In this document: positions 27,112 through 36,068 of the stretch, piece after piece
How the letters are laid out: each line of letters opens with the position of its first letter
Position numbering within the stretch: position 1 is the stretch's first letter
Notes under the pieces: model-generated
Databases searched by the model: none
Seen by the model: only the letters and a program-made list of their open reading frames with translations
Told to the model about the DNA's origin: nothing
Assembly (NCBI RefSeq): GCF_030381805.1
Contig: NZ_JAUDRH010000003.1
Coordinates: 186,001 to 250,000 of the forward strand
Source: Chlorogloeopsis sp. ULAP01
GTDB lineage: Bacteria; Cyanobacteriota; Cyanobacteriia; Cyanobacteriales; Nostocaceae
Reading direction: 5' to 3'
Length of the DNA stretch: 64,000 bases
Made by a program: the position numbers and the translations under genes

Positions 27112-28659
27112 CTAAGAAGAAGTATTTGAGGAAACATCACTCATTGCTTGTGCTTTTTCTTGATTTATCGGCAAAGTTAAGACATAACGGTATCCTGATT
27201 CTGGTGAGCCTTGAATCGAAATGTACCCGCCGTGTAATTCTGCCAACTCACAACTGAGCAACAAACCCAAGCTTTCCCGTGAGAGATTACCATGCTGCTT
27301 AGTTATATCCAGGATACTCGAAACGGAAACTCTCCCATTATTAAGCTGATCTATTGCTAATGGTAATTTGAGTGTTATTTCTTGATTTTCCGGGTGATCG
27401 TAAGTTTTTGCCTCACTTGTTAGTTCAAGCAATGGTGAGCTGTTGAGTCGGAAATAAGGATCAACTTCTGTAATCCCATCTCCCAACCAAGGATGGGAAA
27501 CCCAAATCGTAATATGGAGCGTATTCTCCTTATATGAGACATGAATCCGAACAACGCTGCCTGTGGCAGATAGTTGAATCACGCTAAAAATCAGGTGATA
27601 CAACATTTGTCGTACCTTGTCTTTATCTAAGGGCCAAATGCGATTACGTCCTGGTTCAATAGAGAGGCGAATATCTTGCTTACAGCGATTGGCGGCTTCT
27701 TCAAGAGTATTTATTGCCTGTTGACATAACATTTCTATATCCACAGGAGCAATGTTTAGTGTATTTTGGCTTTCATCCATTGCTCCTAGTTCAGTAATTT
27801 CATTCACTAAGGAAAGTAAGTATCGACCACTATGCTGGATAATGTCTAAATATTCTCTTTGCTTAGTAGTCAAAGGGCCGTATATTTCGCGTCCAAGTAC
27901 ACTAGCCATACCCAACACAGATGTTAAGGGTGTGCGCAACTCTTGAGTTAACTGTTCCAAAAGCTTCAACTTGAGTTGGTTGGTAGGAACAGAATCTGTT
28001 TGAATTGTAACCGGACTAATTTGGATTTCACTAGTACTAACTTCTGGTAGTGACCAATTAGCAGTACTCATGGAAATTGTGCTGTCTGAAACAGATTGCA
28101 ATAACCGATTACGCTCAAATTCACTCATGCTCCAACGAGCTATTATTTGTAAAAACTCAATATCACGATGAGTAAAATTGCGTGGCACCAAGTCCATTAC
28201 AGCCAGCGCACCTAAACAATTTCCACAAGCATCAATTAGTGGTGCTCCTAAATAGGCGCGAATGCCATAATCTTGCACTAACTTACTGGCGGCTAGCTCT
28301 GTATTTGCCAAGTGCTTAGTATCATTGATAACTACAGCCTGCACTCCTTCTACAACCTGAGTGCAAAAAGACTCCCAACGTAATAATTGGCGATTTTGCG
28401 CCAATTGATTCATTAATCCTAGTCTGGATAAACCAACTGCTGACTTGAACCAATGGCGTTCTTGATCCACAAATCCCAAAATAGAGATTGGTGCTTCTAA
28501 AAAATGGGCTGCCGTTTGAGTGGCTTCTTCAAAAACAGGAATGGTTTCTGGTTGTCGTAAACCTAATTCTGACAATGCCTTCAGGCGTTGTTGCTCTCTA
28601 GTTTCTGGGGATTCCCAACCATCCTTTAGGGGTAAAAACTTATTCTCAGGCTCCACCAT
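27112..28659 (-). CDS. GAF-domain histidine-kinase-like protein lacking the phospho-accepting His
   Basis: About 515 residues (ATG at 28659; a GTG three codons upstream is possible). A GAF domain occupies residues ~35-185 (FLEAPISILGFVDQERHWFKS...). A DHp-like helix follows: LLEQLTQELRTPLTSVLGMA. In active kinases this box reads S/T-H-E-L-R-T-P-L; here Gln239 (CAA codon) replaces the His. The ATPase region also lacks a normal N-box (LYHLIFSVIQ) and G1 box (SHPWLGDGI). The fold is kept but catalysis is probably lost, so it may act as a docking or sensing partner. No response regulator is adjacent. Confidence 0.8.
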   Translation of the reverse strand: MVEPENKFLPLKDGWESPETREQQRLKALSELGLRQPETIPVFEEATQTAAHFLEAPISILGFVDQERHWFKSAVGLSRLGLMNQLAQNRQLLRWESFCTQVVEGVQAVVINDTKHLANTELAASKLVQDYGIRAYLGAPLIDACGNCLGALAVMDLVPRNFTHRDIEFLQIIARWSMSEFERNRLLQSVSDSTISMSTANWSLPEVSTSEIQISPVTIQTDSVPTNQLKLKLLEQLTQELRTPLTSVLGMASVLGREIYGPLTTKQREYLDIIQHSGRYLLSLVNEITELGAMDESQNTLNIAPVDIEMLCQQAINTLEEAANRCKQDIRLSIEPGRNRIWPLDKDKVRQMLYHLIFSVIQLSATGSVVRIHVSYKENTLHITIWVSHPWLGDGITEVDPYFRLNSSPLLELTSEAKTYDHPENQEITLKLPLAIDQLNNGRVSVSSILDITKQHGNLSRESLGLLLSCELAELHGGYISIQGSPESGYRYVLTLPINQEKAQAMSDVSSNTSS

Positions 28660-29330
28660 TCCCACCACTACCTTGATAATTTATCGATACTGTAATTCAT
28701 GTAACCACTGTTTATGGGTTATTCGCTACTCTTAAGCATTCCCCAATTTTGCTGCGGATCAACAAGGAAAGAGTAAAAATTTTAACTTACTAAAAAATTT
28801 TCATCTAGCTAACTACTTCTTTTTTGAAATATTTGGTTACCTCAGTAGACAGTATATATTCTCTATCTCTTTTGCTGTAAATGTAATCCGTAGTTATTTT
28901 AAAGTCGATACCTAGCTACGTTAGTCTTGGAGTTGAACTGGGTAATATAAAACTCAGAAGCAAATAGAAACTAAAAATTTACCCTGGTGTATTTCCGAAG
29001 TCATACATAGAGCAAATTTTTAAATTAGAAGTAGCGCCTCTATTTTAAATAGAGTTGTGAAAATGTTAGTGGATGTTGTTTTTCCCAACACTTTATTATT
29101 TCAATATCAAAAACGATTAGATAAAATATCTCATACCTTTAATACTTACAAAATTATTATTTTGAATTTGATTTTTATCAAATTACTGCTCAAAATTAAT
29201 AGCTTCTCATATCTATTGAAAACAAATTCATGCTTGCAATACACAATAATTAATAGCAATTATGGCATTAAATGAAGAAGTATGTTAAGAATTTATTAAT
29301 AAAAATTTAATATGAGATTTTTGAGTATAT
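28660..29330. other. AT-rich non-coding region upstream of the aminotransferase
   Basis: About 670 bases between divergent genes. A 72-codon frame (29057-29275) is Ile/Leu/Lys/Asn-rich with no ribosome binding site and I do not call it a gene. No palindrome of note is visible. Promoters for both flanking genes should lie here. Confidence 0.45.
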
Positions 29331-30497
29331 ATGAAAATGAATAATATACCGAGCGCAATCCCTTTTGTAAACTTAAATTTCCAACATCAGTTAATTCAAA
29401 ATCAACTGCAACAGGCAATTCAGACTGTATTAGAACAGGGAGATTTTATTTTAGGACAAGCACTTTCAGAGTTTGAAGCTGCGTTTGCTGCTGCTTGTGG
29501 CTCAAAATATGGCATTGGTGTAGCCTCAGGTACTGATGCGATCGCCCTTGGTTTACAAGCTTGTAATATCGGTTTTGGAGATGAAGTAATTCTACCAGTT
29601 AACACCTTTGTAGCAACGCTGATAGGAGTTTTACGTGCAGGAGCAAAACCAATTTTTGTAGATTGCGATCCTCGCACAGCTCTAATTGATTTAGAGGCAG
29701 CAACAAGAGCAATTACATCGAAAACTAAGGCTATTATTCCCGTACATCTTTATGGTCAAATGGTATCGCCAAAACAGCTTTTGGACTTGGCTAATACCTA
29801 CAATTTACTAATTTTTGAAGATGCAGCACAGGCACATCTAGCTGAACGAGAAGGATACCATGCCGGCTCAGTGGGAATTGCAGCAGCTTTTAGTTTTTAC
29901 CCCAGCAAAAATTTGGGAGGATTGGGTGATGGAGGAATGCTCGTAACGCGAGATCCAGATGTAGCTCAAATCATGATCCGTTTGCGCAATTATGGTGCAT
30001 CTCAAAAGTATTTTCATACGGAAAGTGGTACAAATAGCCGTTTAGATACAATTCAAGCTGCTGTGTTGCACCAAAAATTACCATATCTTACTCAGTGGAA
30101 TCGCGATCGCTTCCAGATTGCCCAGGATTACGATACTGAATTAGCACCCTTAGCAGCAAGCGGAATTATCCCCATAGAAAACCATAGCGGTGAAGGACAC
30201 GTTTATCACCTTTATGTGATGAGAATTTGTGATTCTTGCCCTGTGGAACGTTCTGAAATTCAAGCACAACTCATGGCAGCAGGAATTCAAACAGGCATTC
30301 ACTACCCAATTCCCTGTCATCTCCAGCCAGCATTTGCTGAGTTGGGTTATCAAGTCGGTGACTTTCCTCATGCTGAAATGCTGGCAAAGCAAATTCTATC
30401 GTTGCCGATGTATCCCGGCTTGAGCAACAGCCAAGTTAAGGAAATTTCGAGTGCGATCGCTGCTGAACTGCCAACCAATCTTTCCGTTGCAATCTAG
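29331..30497 (+). CDS. DegT/DnrJ/EryC1/StrS-family sugar aminotransferase
   Basis: 388 residues, PLP-dependent. Signs are SGTDAIALGL (phosphate loop), EDAAQAHLAE (Asp contacting PLP) and AFSFYPSKNLGGLGDGG (Lys forming the Schiff base). These enzymes transaminate keto-sugar nucleotides for exopolysaccharide, O-antigen or glycoconjugate synthesis. It is followed 43 bases on by the cyanoexosortase B gene in the same direction. That fits the known association of exosortases with exopolysaccharide genes, but a functional link is inference. Confidence 0.88.
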   Translation: MKMNNIPSAIPFVNLNFQHQLIQNQLQQAIQTVLEQGDFILGQALSEFEAAFAAACGSKYGIGVASGTDAIALGLQACNIGFGDEVILPVNTFVATLIGVLRAGAKPIFVDCDPRTALIDLEAATRAITSKTKAIIPVHLYGQMVSPKQLLDLANTYNLLIFEDAAQAHLAEREGYHAGSVGIAAAFSFYPSKNLGGLGDGGMLVTRDPDVAQIMIRLRNYGASQKYFHTESGTNSRLDTIQAAVLHQKLPYLTQWNRDRFQIAQDYDTELAPLAASGIIPIENHSGEGHVYHLYVMRICDSCPVERSEIQAQLMAAGIQTGIHYPIPCHLQPAFAELGYQVGDFPHAEMLAKQILSLPMYPGLSNSQVKEISSAIAAELPTNLSVAI

Positions 30498-30540
30498 GTG
30501 GAATGGCTAATGGTTTGATGATTGACTTTAGCTAAAAATT

Positions 30541-31485
30541 ATGATCATTCGGCGTCAAGTAAAACATTGGCTTTCGCCACAATTGTTTAGCCTGCTAATT
30601 GTTGGTATTTTAGGGCTGTTATATGCTCCGGTTGTACTACATTGGCTGGATGGTTGGTTGCACAAAAATATTAGTACAGAACACGAATATTTTAGTCACG
30701 GTATAATCGGCTTACCCTTTGCTGCTTATATCACCTGGACACAGCGAAAATTGTGGCAAAGGCTGCCAGATCGTACTCATCCCTTGGGCGCTGTATTGTT
30801 GTTGGTAGGGGGAGTTTTTTATCTGAGCGGACTTAGCGAATGGGTGAATCTTTCCTTTAGTGCGATCCTAACAGGATTGTGCTTGTGGCTCAAAGGGATT
30901 CCAGGCTTGAAACTGCAAAGATTTCCCCTGCTATTAGTTTTTCTGGCAACACCAACTCTAGTTCCTTACTTAATTGCTCCTTATACTTTCCCCTTGCAAA
31001 GCTTCATTGCTGGTACTGCGGGCTTTATCTTAAATCAACTTGGGATGGCAGTAACTGTCGATGGCATCAATATATATGTAGAAGAACGGATTGTAGAAGT
31101 TGCCCCTTACTGTGCGGGCTTAAAAATGCTGTTGACAACTCTCTACGTTAGCTTGATGCTACTTTATTGGACTGGTGCTTTGTCTTCTCGTCGCATAACC
31201 ACTTCGTTTTTATCCATAGCAGTGTTAATTAGCGTCAGTGGCAATATTGTTCGCAACACTTTACTGGCATACTTTCACGGTACAGTTCAAGAAGGCGCTT
31301 TTCATTGGTTGCATGACAGTTGGGGTGGAGACATATTTTCTGGAATTTTACTGTTGTTGTTGATACCAGTTTTGAATTGGATTAATAGCTATTTCTCTGA
31401 AACTGCACTAACTCAGCCAGAGGGGGGAAATTATGAAGAAGATAGAAGAGAAAACCCACCCACTAGCGATCGCCAGAATCTTTAA
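30541..31485 (+). CDS. crtB: Cyanoexosortase B
   Basis: A 314-residue membrane transpeptidase of the exosortase family, thought to process C-terminal PEP-CTERM-like sorting tails of exported proteins. Eight membrane segments are expected. The Cys-Arg-His triad is visible: Cys191 in PYCAGLKML, Arg238 in GNIVRNTLLAYFHG and His in FHWLHDSWGGDIF near residue 255. Here crtB means cyanoexosortase B, not phytoene synthase. In relatives a second 'system-associated' gene normally follows at once; here only a 21-codon remnant is found (see 31433-31498). The C-terminal 25 residues (hydrophilic, acidic) overlap that remnant. Confidence 0.82.
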   Translation: MIIRRQVKHWLSPQLFSLLIVGILGLLYAPVVLHWLDGWLHKNISTEHEYFSHGIIGLPFAAYITWTQRKLWQRLPDRTHPLGAVLLLVGGVFYLSGLSEWVNLSFSAILTGLCLWLKGIPGLKLQRFPLLLVFLATPTLVPYLIAPYTFPLQSFIAGTAGFILNQLGMAVTVDGINIYVEERIVEVAPYCAGLKMLLTTLYVSLMLLYWTGALSSRRITTSFLSIAVLISVSGNIVRNTLLAYFHGTVQEGAFHWLHDSWGGDIFSGILLLLLIPVLNWINSYFSETALTQPEGGNYEEDRRENPPTSDRQNL

Positions 31486-31498
31486 AATATGTAAGTAA
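31433..31498 (+). pseudogene. Possible truncated start of the cyanoexosortase-B-associated gene
   Basis: An ATG at 31433 preceded by GAGGGGGGAAATT opens MKKIEEKTHPLAIARIFKIC and stops at TAA 31496-31498. It overlaps the end of the exosortase gene in another frame, the position where the associated protein normally starts. Only about 20 codons remain before msrA. It could instead be a chance frame with a good ribosome binding site. Confidence 0.35.
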
Positions 31499-31533
31499 AG
31501 TCAAAATATTTCTCAGAATCAGAGATAAAATCA

Positions 31534-32190
31534 ATGGTGCTATTTGGATTTGGTAAAAAATTATCCCTTCCCACTCCTGAACAAGCTTTGCCAGGGCGGG
31601 CTGAGGCTATGCCAGTCACCAATCGTCATTATGTCAACGGCAATCCGATTAAGCCTCCTTTTCCAGAAGGTATGGAAATAGCCATCTTTGGTATGGGATG
31701 TTTTTGGGGTGCAGAACGCAAATTTTGGCAATTATCTGGAGTATACACAACGGCAGTCGGCTACGCAGCAGGCGTAACGCCCAACCCCACATACCGAGAA
31801 GTCTGTAGCGGCATGACAGGTCATAATGAAGTGGTTCTGGTTGTCTACGATCCCAAAGTAATTAGTTACAGTGACATACTCAAAGTCTTTTGGGAAAATC
31901 ACGATCCCACTCAAGGAATGCGTCAAGGTAACGACGTTGGCACTCAGTACCGTTCTGGGATTTATGTTTATTCTGAGGAACAAAGAAAATTAGCAGAAGC
32001 ATCGCGAGATGCGTATCAAAAAGCTCTCAAAGAAGCAGGTTACGGAAACATTACTACAGAAATTCTAGATGCGCCTGAGTTTTACTACGCAGAAGACTAC
32101 CATCAGCAATATCTAGCCAAAAATCCTGGTGGATATTGCGGTTTAGGTGGGACAAATGTTGCTTGCCCCGTAGGATTAGTTGAATCTTAA
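31534..32190 (+). CDS. msrA: Peptide-methionine (S)-S-oxide reductase
   Basis: A 218-residue enzyme that repairs oxidised methionine (S epimer) with thioredoxin. The catalytic motif GCFWG has Cys56. Further family blocks are VGYAAG, TGHNEVV, FWENHDPTQ, DVGTQYRSGIY and the C-terminal KNPGGYCGLGGTNVACPVG, with extra cysteines that can serve as resolving residues. The length is normal with an N-terminal extension (~40 residues) common in cyanobacteria. A palindromic terminator-like repeat follows. Confidence 0.95.
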   Translation: MVLFGFGKKLSLPTPEQALPGRAEAMPVTNRHYVNGNPIKPPFPEGMEIAIFGMGCFWGAERKFWQLSGVYTTAVGYAAGVTPNPTYREVCSGMTGHNEVVLVVYDPKVISYSDILKVFWENHDPTQGMRQGNDVGTQYRSGIYVYSEEQRKLAEASRDAYQKALKEAGYGNITTEILDAPEFYYAEDYHQQYLAKNPGGYCGLGGTNVACPVGLVES

Positions 32191-32203
32191 TCTTTAAAGT
32201 CAT

Positions 32204-32236
32204 AGATCCCCGACTTTTGTGAAAAGTCGGGGATCT
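32204..32236. terminator. Palindromic repeat copy 2 (GATCCCCGAC family) after msrA
   Basis: AGATCCCCGACTTTT, loop GTG, AAAAGTCGGGGATCT: a perfect 15-bp palindrome 13 bases after the msrA stop, followed by TAATTG. Confidence 0.8.
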
Positions 32237-32845
32237 TAATTGTGAACTAAAATGGCAAAGCAAAAATTATATTTTAGAAATCGAACACAGATAATTTATC
32301 CGTGTGCATCTGTGTTTATCTGTGGTCGTTATTACCTAAAAATTAGATTTTGCAATCAATCTGTTATTTGCTTCAACTCAATGTGAGTTCAGCTAAATTA
32401 CATTAGATGTTTAGTTCTAAAATTTTTAGAGTAGCTTATTTTCTTGAAAAATAAACATTCTTTGGCATTTTTGTGAGAAAAAGTAAGTTATTTCTCAACG
32501 AATATTAAGAAAAACTTATACAAAAAATATAGTTTAGTTTCCATACATATATATGCATTTGTTACTTATGAGTATTAAGAAATACTTATTAAAAAAGATT
32601 GCGGGTACTTGATTTAATTGCTAGATTGTGTTTGTGCAAAGATACATATGAATCCTAAGTATTTAGGAGAGGAGTGAACTATGAGCTATATCCATTCTGC
32701 CGATCGCGTCAAGTGTTAATTTTCGGCTGTGGATTTTTAGTGAGATTAAATTTCGTCTTACTGATACCGGATTGCGAAAAAGCGCTCATAGCGTCTGTAT
32801 ATGACAAAGGTGCGGTAAGACTAGAATTCTGGAGGTTTTAAATCC
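32237..32845. promoter_or_regulatory. Spacer and leader region upstream of an SDR gene
   Basis: About 600 bases, AT-rich, with no full gene. It holds a 12-codon frame with a strong ribosome binding site (separate entry) and, near 32790, GAAAAAGCGCTCATAGCGTC. The SDR gene itself is preceded by CTGGAGGTTTTAAATCC. Confidence 0.45.
32681..32719 (+). other. Candidate leader peptide or truncated gene start
   Basis: AGGAGAGGAG at 32665-32674 lies six bases before ATG 32681; the frame MSYIHSADRVKC ends at TAA 32717-32719. The translation signal is stronger than that of most genes here, but the frame is only 12 codons and 126 bases separate it from the SDR start. It could be a regulatory leader or the stub of a lost gene. 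Confidence 0.35.
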
Positions 32846-33754
32846 ATGAATATTCAGGGCAAAGTGGCTCTAGTGACAGGGGCTTCCCGTGGGATTGGAC
32901 GTGCGATCGCTCTAGAACTAGCGCAACAAGGCATGAAACGGTTGATATTAGTGGCACGCGATCGCCATAAGTTAGCAGAGGTAGCCAAAGAAATCGAGGC
33001 AATGGGAGTAGAAGCCGCGATTATGGCAGTTGATTTGACTAAGCCAGTGTTTGTTCATGTTGCGATCGCCCAACTGTGGCGCAGTTATGGGCCAATTCAT
33101 ATCTTAGTTAATTGTGCAGGCGTAGCACACCAAAACTCTTTTTTGCAATCTAAACTTCCCCAGGTGCAAGAAGAACTATCTCTCAATTTATTGGGAACCT
33201 ACTCTTTAACTCACATGATGGCTCGACGCATGGCAAGCCGCAGAGAAGGGACAATAGTTAATGTTTCCAGCTTGATGGGGAAAGTGGCTGCTCCAACGAT
33301 GGCGACATATTCAGCTACCAAGTTTGCGATCGTTGGATTTACTCAAGCTTTGCGCAGTGAGTTAGCTCCATATAATATTCGGGTGATGGCATTGCTGCCA
33401 ACTCTTACAGATACAGATATGGTACGTGAGTTAGAGTTATTTCGTTGGGTAATGCCAATGACTCCTCAAAAAGTAGCGAAAGCGCTTGTTGCTGGCTTAC
33501 AAAAAGATTCACCAGAAATTTTAGTGGGATGGCAAAGTCATATCGCAGTCTGGTGTCAACGTTTTGCTCCTTGGTTGCTGGAGAAGATATTAAAAATTGC
33601 AACTCCAAAAGTAGCAAATAGGGGACAGGGGACAGGGGAAAAAGACGCGGGGACACGGAGACACGGAGACACGGGGAATGAAGAGGACAAGGGGACAACC
33701 AGACACGGGGACAAGGAGAGTAATAAAAAACAACTACTAACCACTAACCATTAA
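32846..33754 (+). CDS. SDR-family NAD(P)-dependent oxidoreductase with repeat-derived tail
   Basis: 302 residues. The SDR core spans ~1-250: TGASRGIGRA near residue 11, NCAGVA near residue 89, and catalytic Ser and Tyr/Lys in SSLMGKVAAPTMATYSATKFA. The core should end near KIATPKVANRG. The last ~40 residues (GTGEKDAGTRRHGDTG..., EEDKGTTRHGDKE) are encoded by a GGGGACA/CACGGAGA short repeat, a non-homologous tail added by repeat insertion over the original stop. The substrate is unknown. Start chosen from the good GGAGG site. Confidence 0.85.
   Translation: MNIQGKVALVTGASRGIGRAIALELAQQGMKRLILVARDRHKLAEVAKEIEAMGVEAAIMAVDLTKPVFVHVAIAQLWRSYGPIHILVNCAGVAHQNSFLQSKLPQVQEELSLNLLGTYSLTHMMARRMASRREGTIVNVSSLMGKVAAPTMATYSATKFAIVGFTQALRSELAPYNIRVMALLPTLTDTDMVRELELFRWVMPMTPQKVAKALVAGLQKDSPEILVGWQSHIAVWCQRFAPWLLEKILKIATPKVANRGQGTGEKDAGTRRHGDTGNEEDKGTTRHGDKESNKKQLLTTNH
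33615..33720. repeat. Short tandem repeat inside the 3' end of the SDR gene
   Basis: Units of GGGGACAGG followed by three CACGGAGA-type repeats (GACACGGAGACACGGAGACACGGGG) and further degenerate copies. It is read in frame as the SDR tail. A similar sequence lies inside menE at 43502. Confidence 0.75.
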
Positions 33755-33845
33755 ACTAATGACTATTGACCAATGACTAATGACGGCGAGTGATGGTTTA
33801 TCCTATCCCTAGAAGGAATGAACTTTCTCGCCGTCTTTGATGTAA

Positions 33846-35045
33846 TTACAACAAAGATGCGATAAATACGATCGCTCCTCCCCACAAAATCAAACTAAAG
33901 GGTGCACCGATTAAAAGTCCAGCGATCACCCAACCTCTTTGATGCTCTTTAAAGTGTTGTACGCTGCGCCAGCGCTTACTCTTCCAAGCCCATTCATTAC
34001 CTTTGGTACCAAGCAAGATTGTCATAATCCACCCAACTGAAGGAAATAAACAGATCAATCCAATCCAAACTTGATTAGTCCACAACCAAAACCAAGGCAT
34101 GAGAAATGCACCCCAATTCCAGCCGAGAATTTCATCAGGAACTTTTTCTTGAGTATTGTTGATACCGCACCCAGAGTTGTTAATTAATTCTCGTGGCGGT
34201 AATTCTACCAATTTATTTATAACTGACTTGTTAACAACCAAACCTGATTTTAAAGCTTCTAATGCCTTGCGAGCATTGACAAATCTTTGCTCTGGTGCTG
34301 GTGCTGTCATTTTCTCTAGCCAGCTGGCAAAACTGGAACTGATGGTAACTCGCTCAATAAATTGAATCTGCAAATTGGATTGAGGTAATTCTGCTGGAGG
34401 AATGCCAGTTAGCAAATGAATCAATGTTGCTCCGAGTGCATACAAATCCGATGCCGGAGTTGCCCTACCACCATATTGTTCCATCGGTGCGTAACCATAG
34501 GTTCCCACAACAGTAAACGTTACTCCTTCTCTAAGAACTTGATCCTGAACTGCGCCGAAATCTACTAAATAAATATGATTATCTGCTCCCCAGATTAAAT
34601 TACTCGGCTTAATATCCCGATGCAACACTGGTGGATGCAACTCGTGCAGAACTTTCAGAATATTTAAAACCTCAACAGCAATTTTGCGAACTTGCTTTTC
34701 TGTAAATCTATGTCCTTGAGCAAGTTTTTCTTTGAGGGATATACCAGGAATATATTGTTGTACTAAGCCAAACCAGAGTACTTGGTCATCAATACAAAAA
34801 TTATCGACATACTTGGGAATACGGCGATGATTAAGATTTTGAAGAATTTGTGCTTCTCGCTCAAAAAGTTTAAGGTCATCCCACTGTACAGTACCACCAA
34901 ACACTAGGAGTTTGACAACAACTAGTGCATTTTCTGGATCGGGGGCTTGTAAATCATTAGCTAGCCAGGTTTGGCGAACTCCATTGTTACCAAGTTGGCA
35001 TTGAAGTTGATAACGGTTTTGTAAGATTTGGTTTACTTGCAGCAT
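33846..35045 (-). CDS. Serine/threonine protein kinase with membrane-anchored C-terminus
   Basis: 399 residues. The Hanks-type kinase domain is at ~10-265: a degenerate glycine loop LGNNGVRQTW, Lys in VVVKLL, catalytic HRDIKPSN, DFGAVQ and GTYGYAPMEQYGG. The C-terminal ~90 residues hold two or three hydrophobic segments (MPWFWLWTNQVWIGLICLF, GWVIAGLLIGAPFSLILWGG), so the kinase faces the cytoplasm. Targets are unknown. It is convergent with the SDR gene. Confidence 0.88.
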   Translation of the reverse strand: MLQVNQILQNRYQLQCQLGNNGVRQTWLANDLQAPDPENALVVVKLLVFGGTVQWDDLKLFEREAQILQNLNHRRIPKYVDNFCIDDQVLWFGLVQQYIPGISLKEKLAQGHRFTEKQVRKIAVEVLNILKVLHELHPPVLHRDIKPSNLIWGADNHIYLVDFGAVQDQVLREGVTFTVVGTYGYAPMEQYGGRATPASDLYALGATLIHLLTGIPPAELPQSNLQIQFIERVTISSSFASWLEKMTAPAPEQRFVNARKALEALKSGLVVNKSVINKLVELPPRELINNSGCGINNTQEKVPDEILGWNWGAFLMPWFWLWTNQVWIGLICLFPSVGWIMTILLGTKGNEWAWKSKRWRSVQHFKEHQRGWVIAGLLIGAPFSLILWGGAIVFIASLL

Positions 35046-35149
35046 CTCAAACTTGCTTTCTCACCAGCCTGATTATTTCAATCTAGCTACAAGTACAAAG
35101 TCTTATAACACCCTCAGGTAGTACCTTCTTAATGGATTGCCCCAATGGG

Positions 35150-35261
35150 TGCAAAAGAGGAAAGGGGGAGTGGGAGCTAGGGACTAGGAAAGAAGCACCA
35201 GGAGTAAGAACGTCAAGCACAATTCCACCTCCCCGCGTCTCCTTGTCCCCTTGTCCTTTTC
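35150..35261. repeat. Short G/C-rich repeat spacer
   Basis: GGAAAGGGGGAGTGGGAGCTAGGGACTAGG on the left and CCCCGCGTCTCCTTGTCCCC on the right can pair across about 50 bases. It lies upstream of the kinase gene and directly behind the hemerythrin-like gene's stop. Confidence 0.55.
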
Positions 35262-35840
35262 CTACTGAGTTAGTCCTTCAAACATACCCCTGACAGCAGC
35301 AACAGCATCTTGAGTTCGCGCCCAAACACTCTGATCAGGATCTTTACCTGTAAGTTCTCGCGTACCCAAAACTTCCATTACTCCTTTCAATTGCTCTTGA
35401 TGGGCGCGATTTTTAAAGTTCACCTGATTTAAGGAACCAATTGCCTCTTTTACATCTTCACCAACAACTTGAGATGCCTTGTGGACAATCAAGCCAGTCA
35501 TCACGGCTTGGTGCTTGATCCGTTCGTAAGCGGAAACTTTCTGATACAACGTCAACTCAGTTCCATCCATCAAACGGTTCACTTGATCTATATACTGCCG
35601 GATATTATCTCTAGGCTGAACCGAACCACCATCAAACTTAGCGAGTACTTCCTGAATAACTGCAAGGTTTTCTCGATCATCTCTAACAAAGTCATTCAAA
35701 CGATCGCTAATCTCACTATCGCTACTTACAGCAGGCAGTAATTTCTGTTCAGTAGCAATCAGCAACTCTTGTAGTGCTTTGAGATCTGCAATCTCCATAG
35801 CGATCGCACTACGCTTTGTGTCATCCAAAGTCGCAACCAT
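35262..35840 (-). CDS. Hemerythrin-like (HHE) alpha-helical protein
   Basis: 192 residues, almost wholly helical. The opening MVATLDDTKRSAIAMEIADLKALQELLI and the end HQEQLKGVMEVLGTRELTGKDPD...WARTQDAV recall Nostoc proteins annotated as hemerythrin HHE cation-binding. Candidate metal-binding His residues occur in IKHQAVMTGLIVHKA and NRAHQEQ, but the full hemerythrin ligand set is not obvious. The assignment rests on overall resemblance. Possibly a stress-related non-haem iron protein. It stands alone. Confidence 0.55.
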   Translation of the reverse strand: MVATLDDTKRSAIAMEIADLKALQELLIATEQKLLPAVSSDSEISDRLNDFVRDDRENLAVIQEVLAKFDGGSVQPRDNIRQYIDQVNRLMDGTELTLYQKVSAYERIKHQAVMTGLIVHKASQVVGEDVKEAIGSLNQVNFKNRAHQEQLKGVMEVLGTRELTGKDPDQSVWARTQDAVAAVRGMFEGLTQ

Positions 35841-36029
35841 AGTAAACTTTCCTCAAATCAGAAGCAAACAAGATTAATTTTTCATTAGTTATTTCCTCTT
35901 AGTATCTTTCTTGAGATATATTCTCATCTGATTTGAAACTTATTGCTCATAACTAAAGCGATCGCGCAGGTGTTCGGCTCAATCATTCCTAAATTAGGTG
36001 ACTTGTGGATTTAATTCACCAACTGCAAG

Positions 36030-36059
36030 CTCCCTGACTTCTCATGAAGAGCCAGGGAG
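36030..36059. terminator. GC-rich hairpin beside the MITE-like element
   Basis: CTCCCTGACTTCTCATGAAG then AGCCAGGGAG: an imperfect 10-bp stem. There is no T-run, so it may be a structural part of the neighbouring repeat rather than a terminator. Confidence 0.4.
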
Positions 36060-36068
36060 TTGTGTTGC

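Noticed and set aside
29057..29275. 72-codon frame upstream of the aminotransferase gene
   Set aside because: AT-driven composition (I/L/K/N), no ribosome binding site, no recognisable family.
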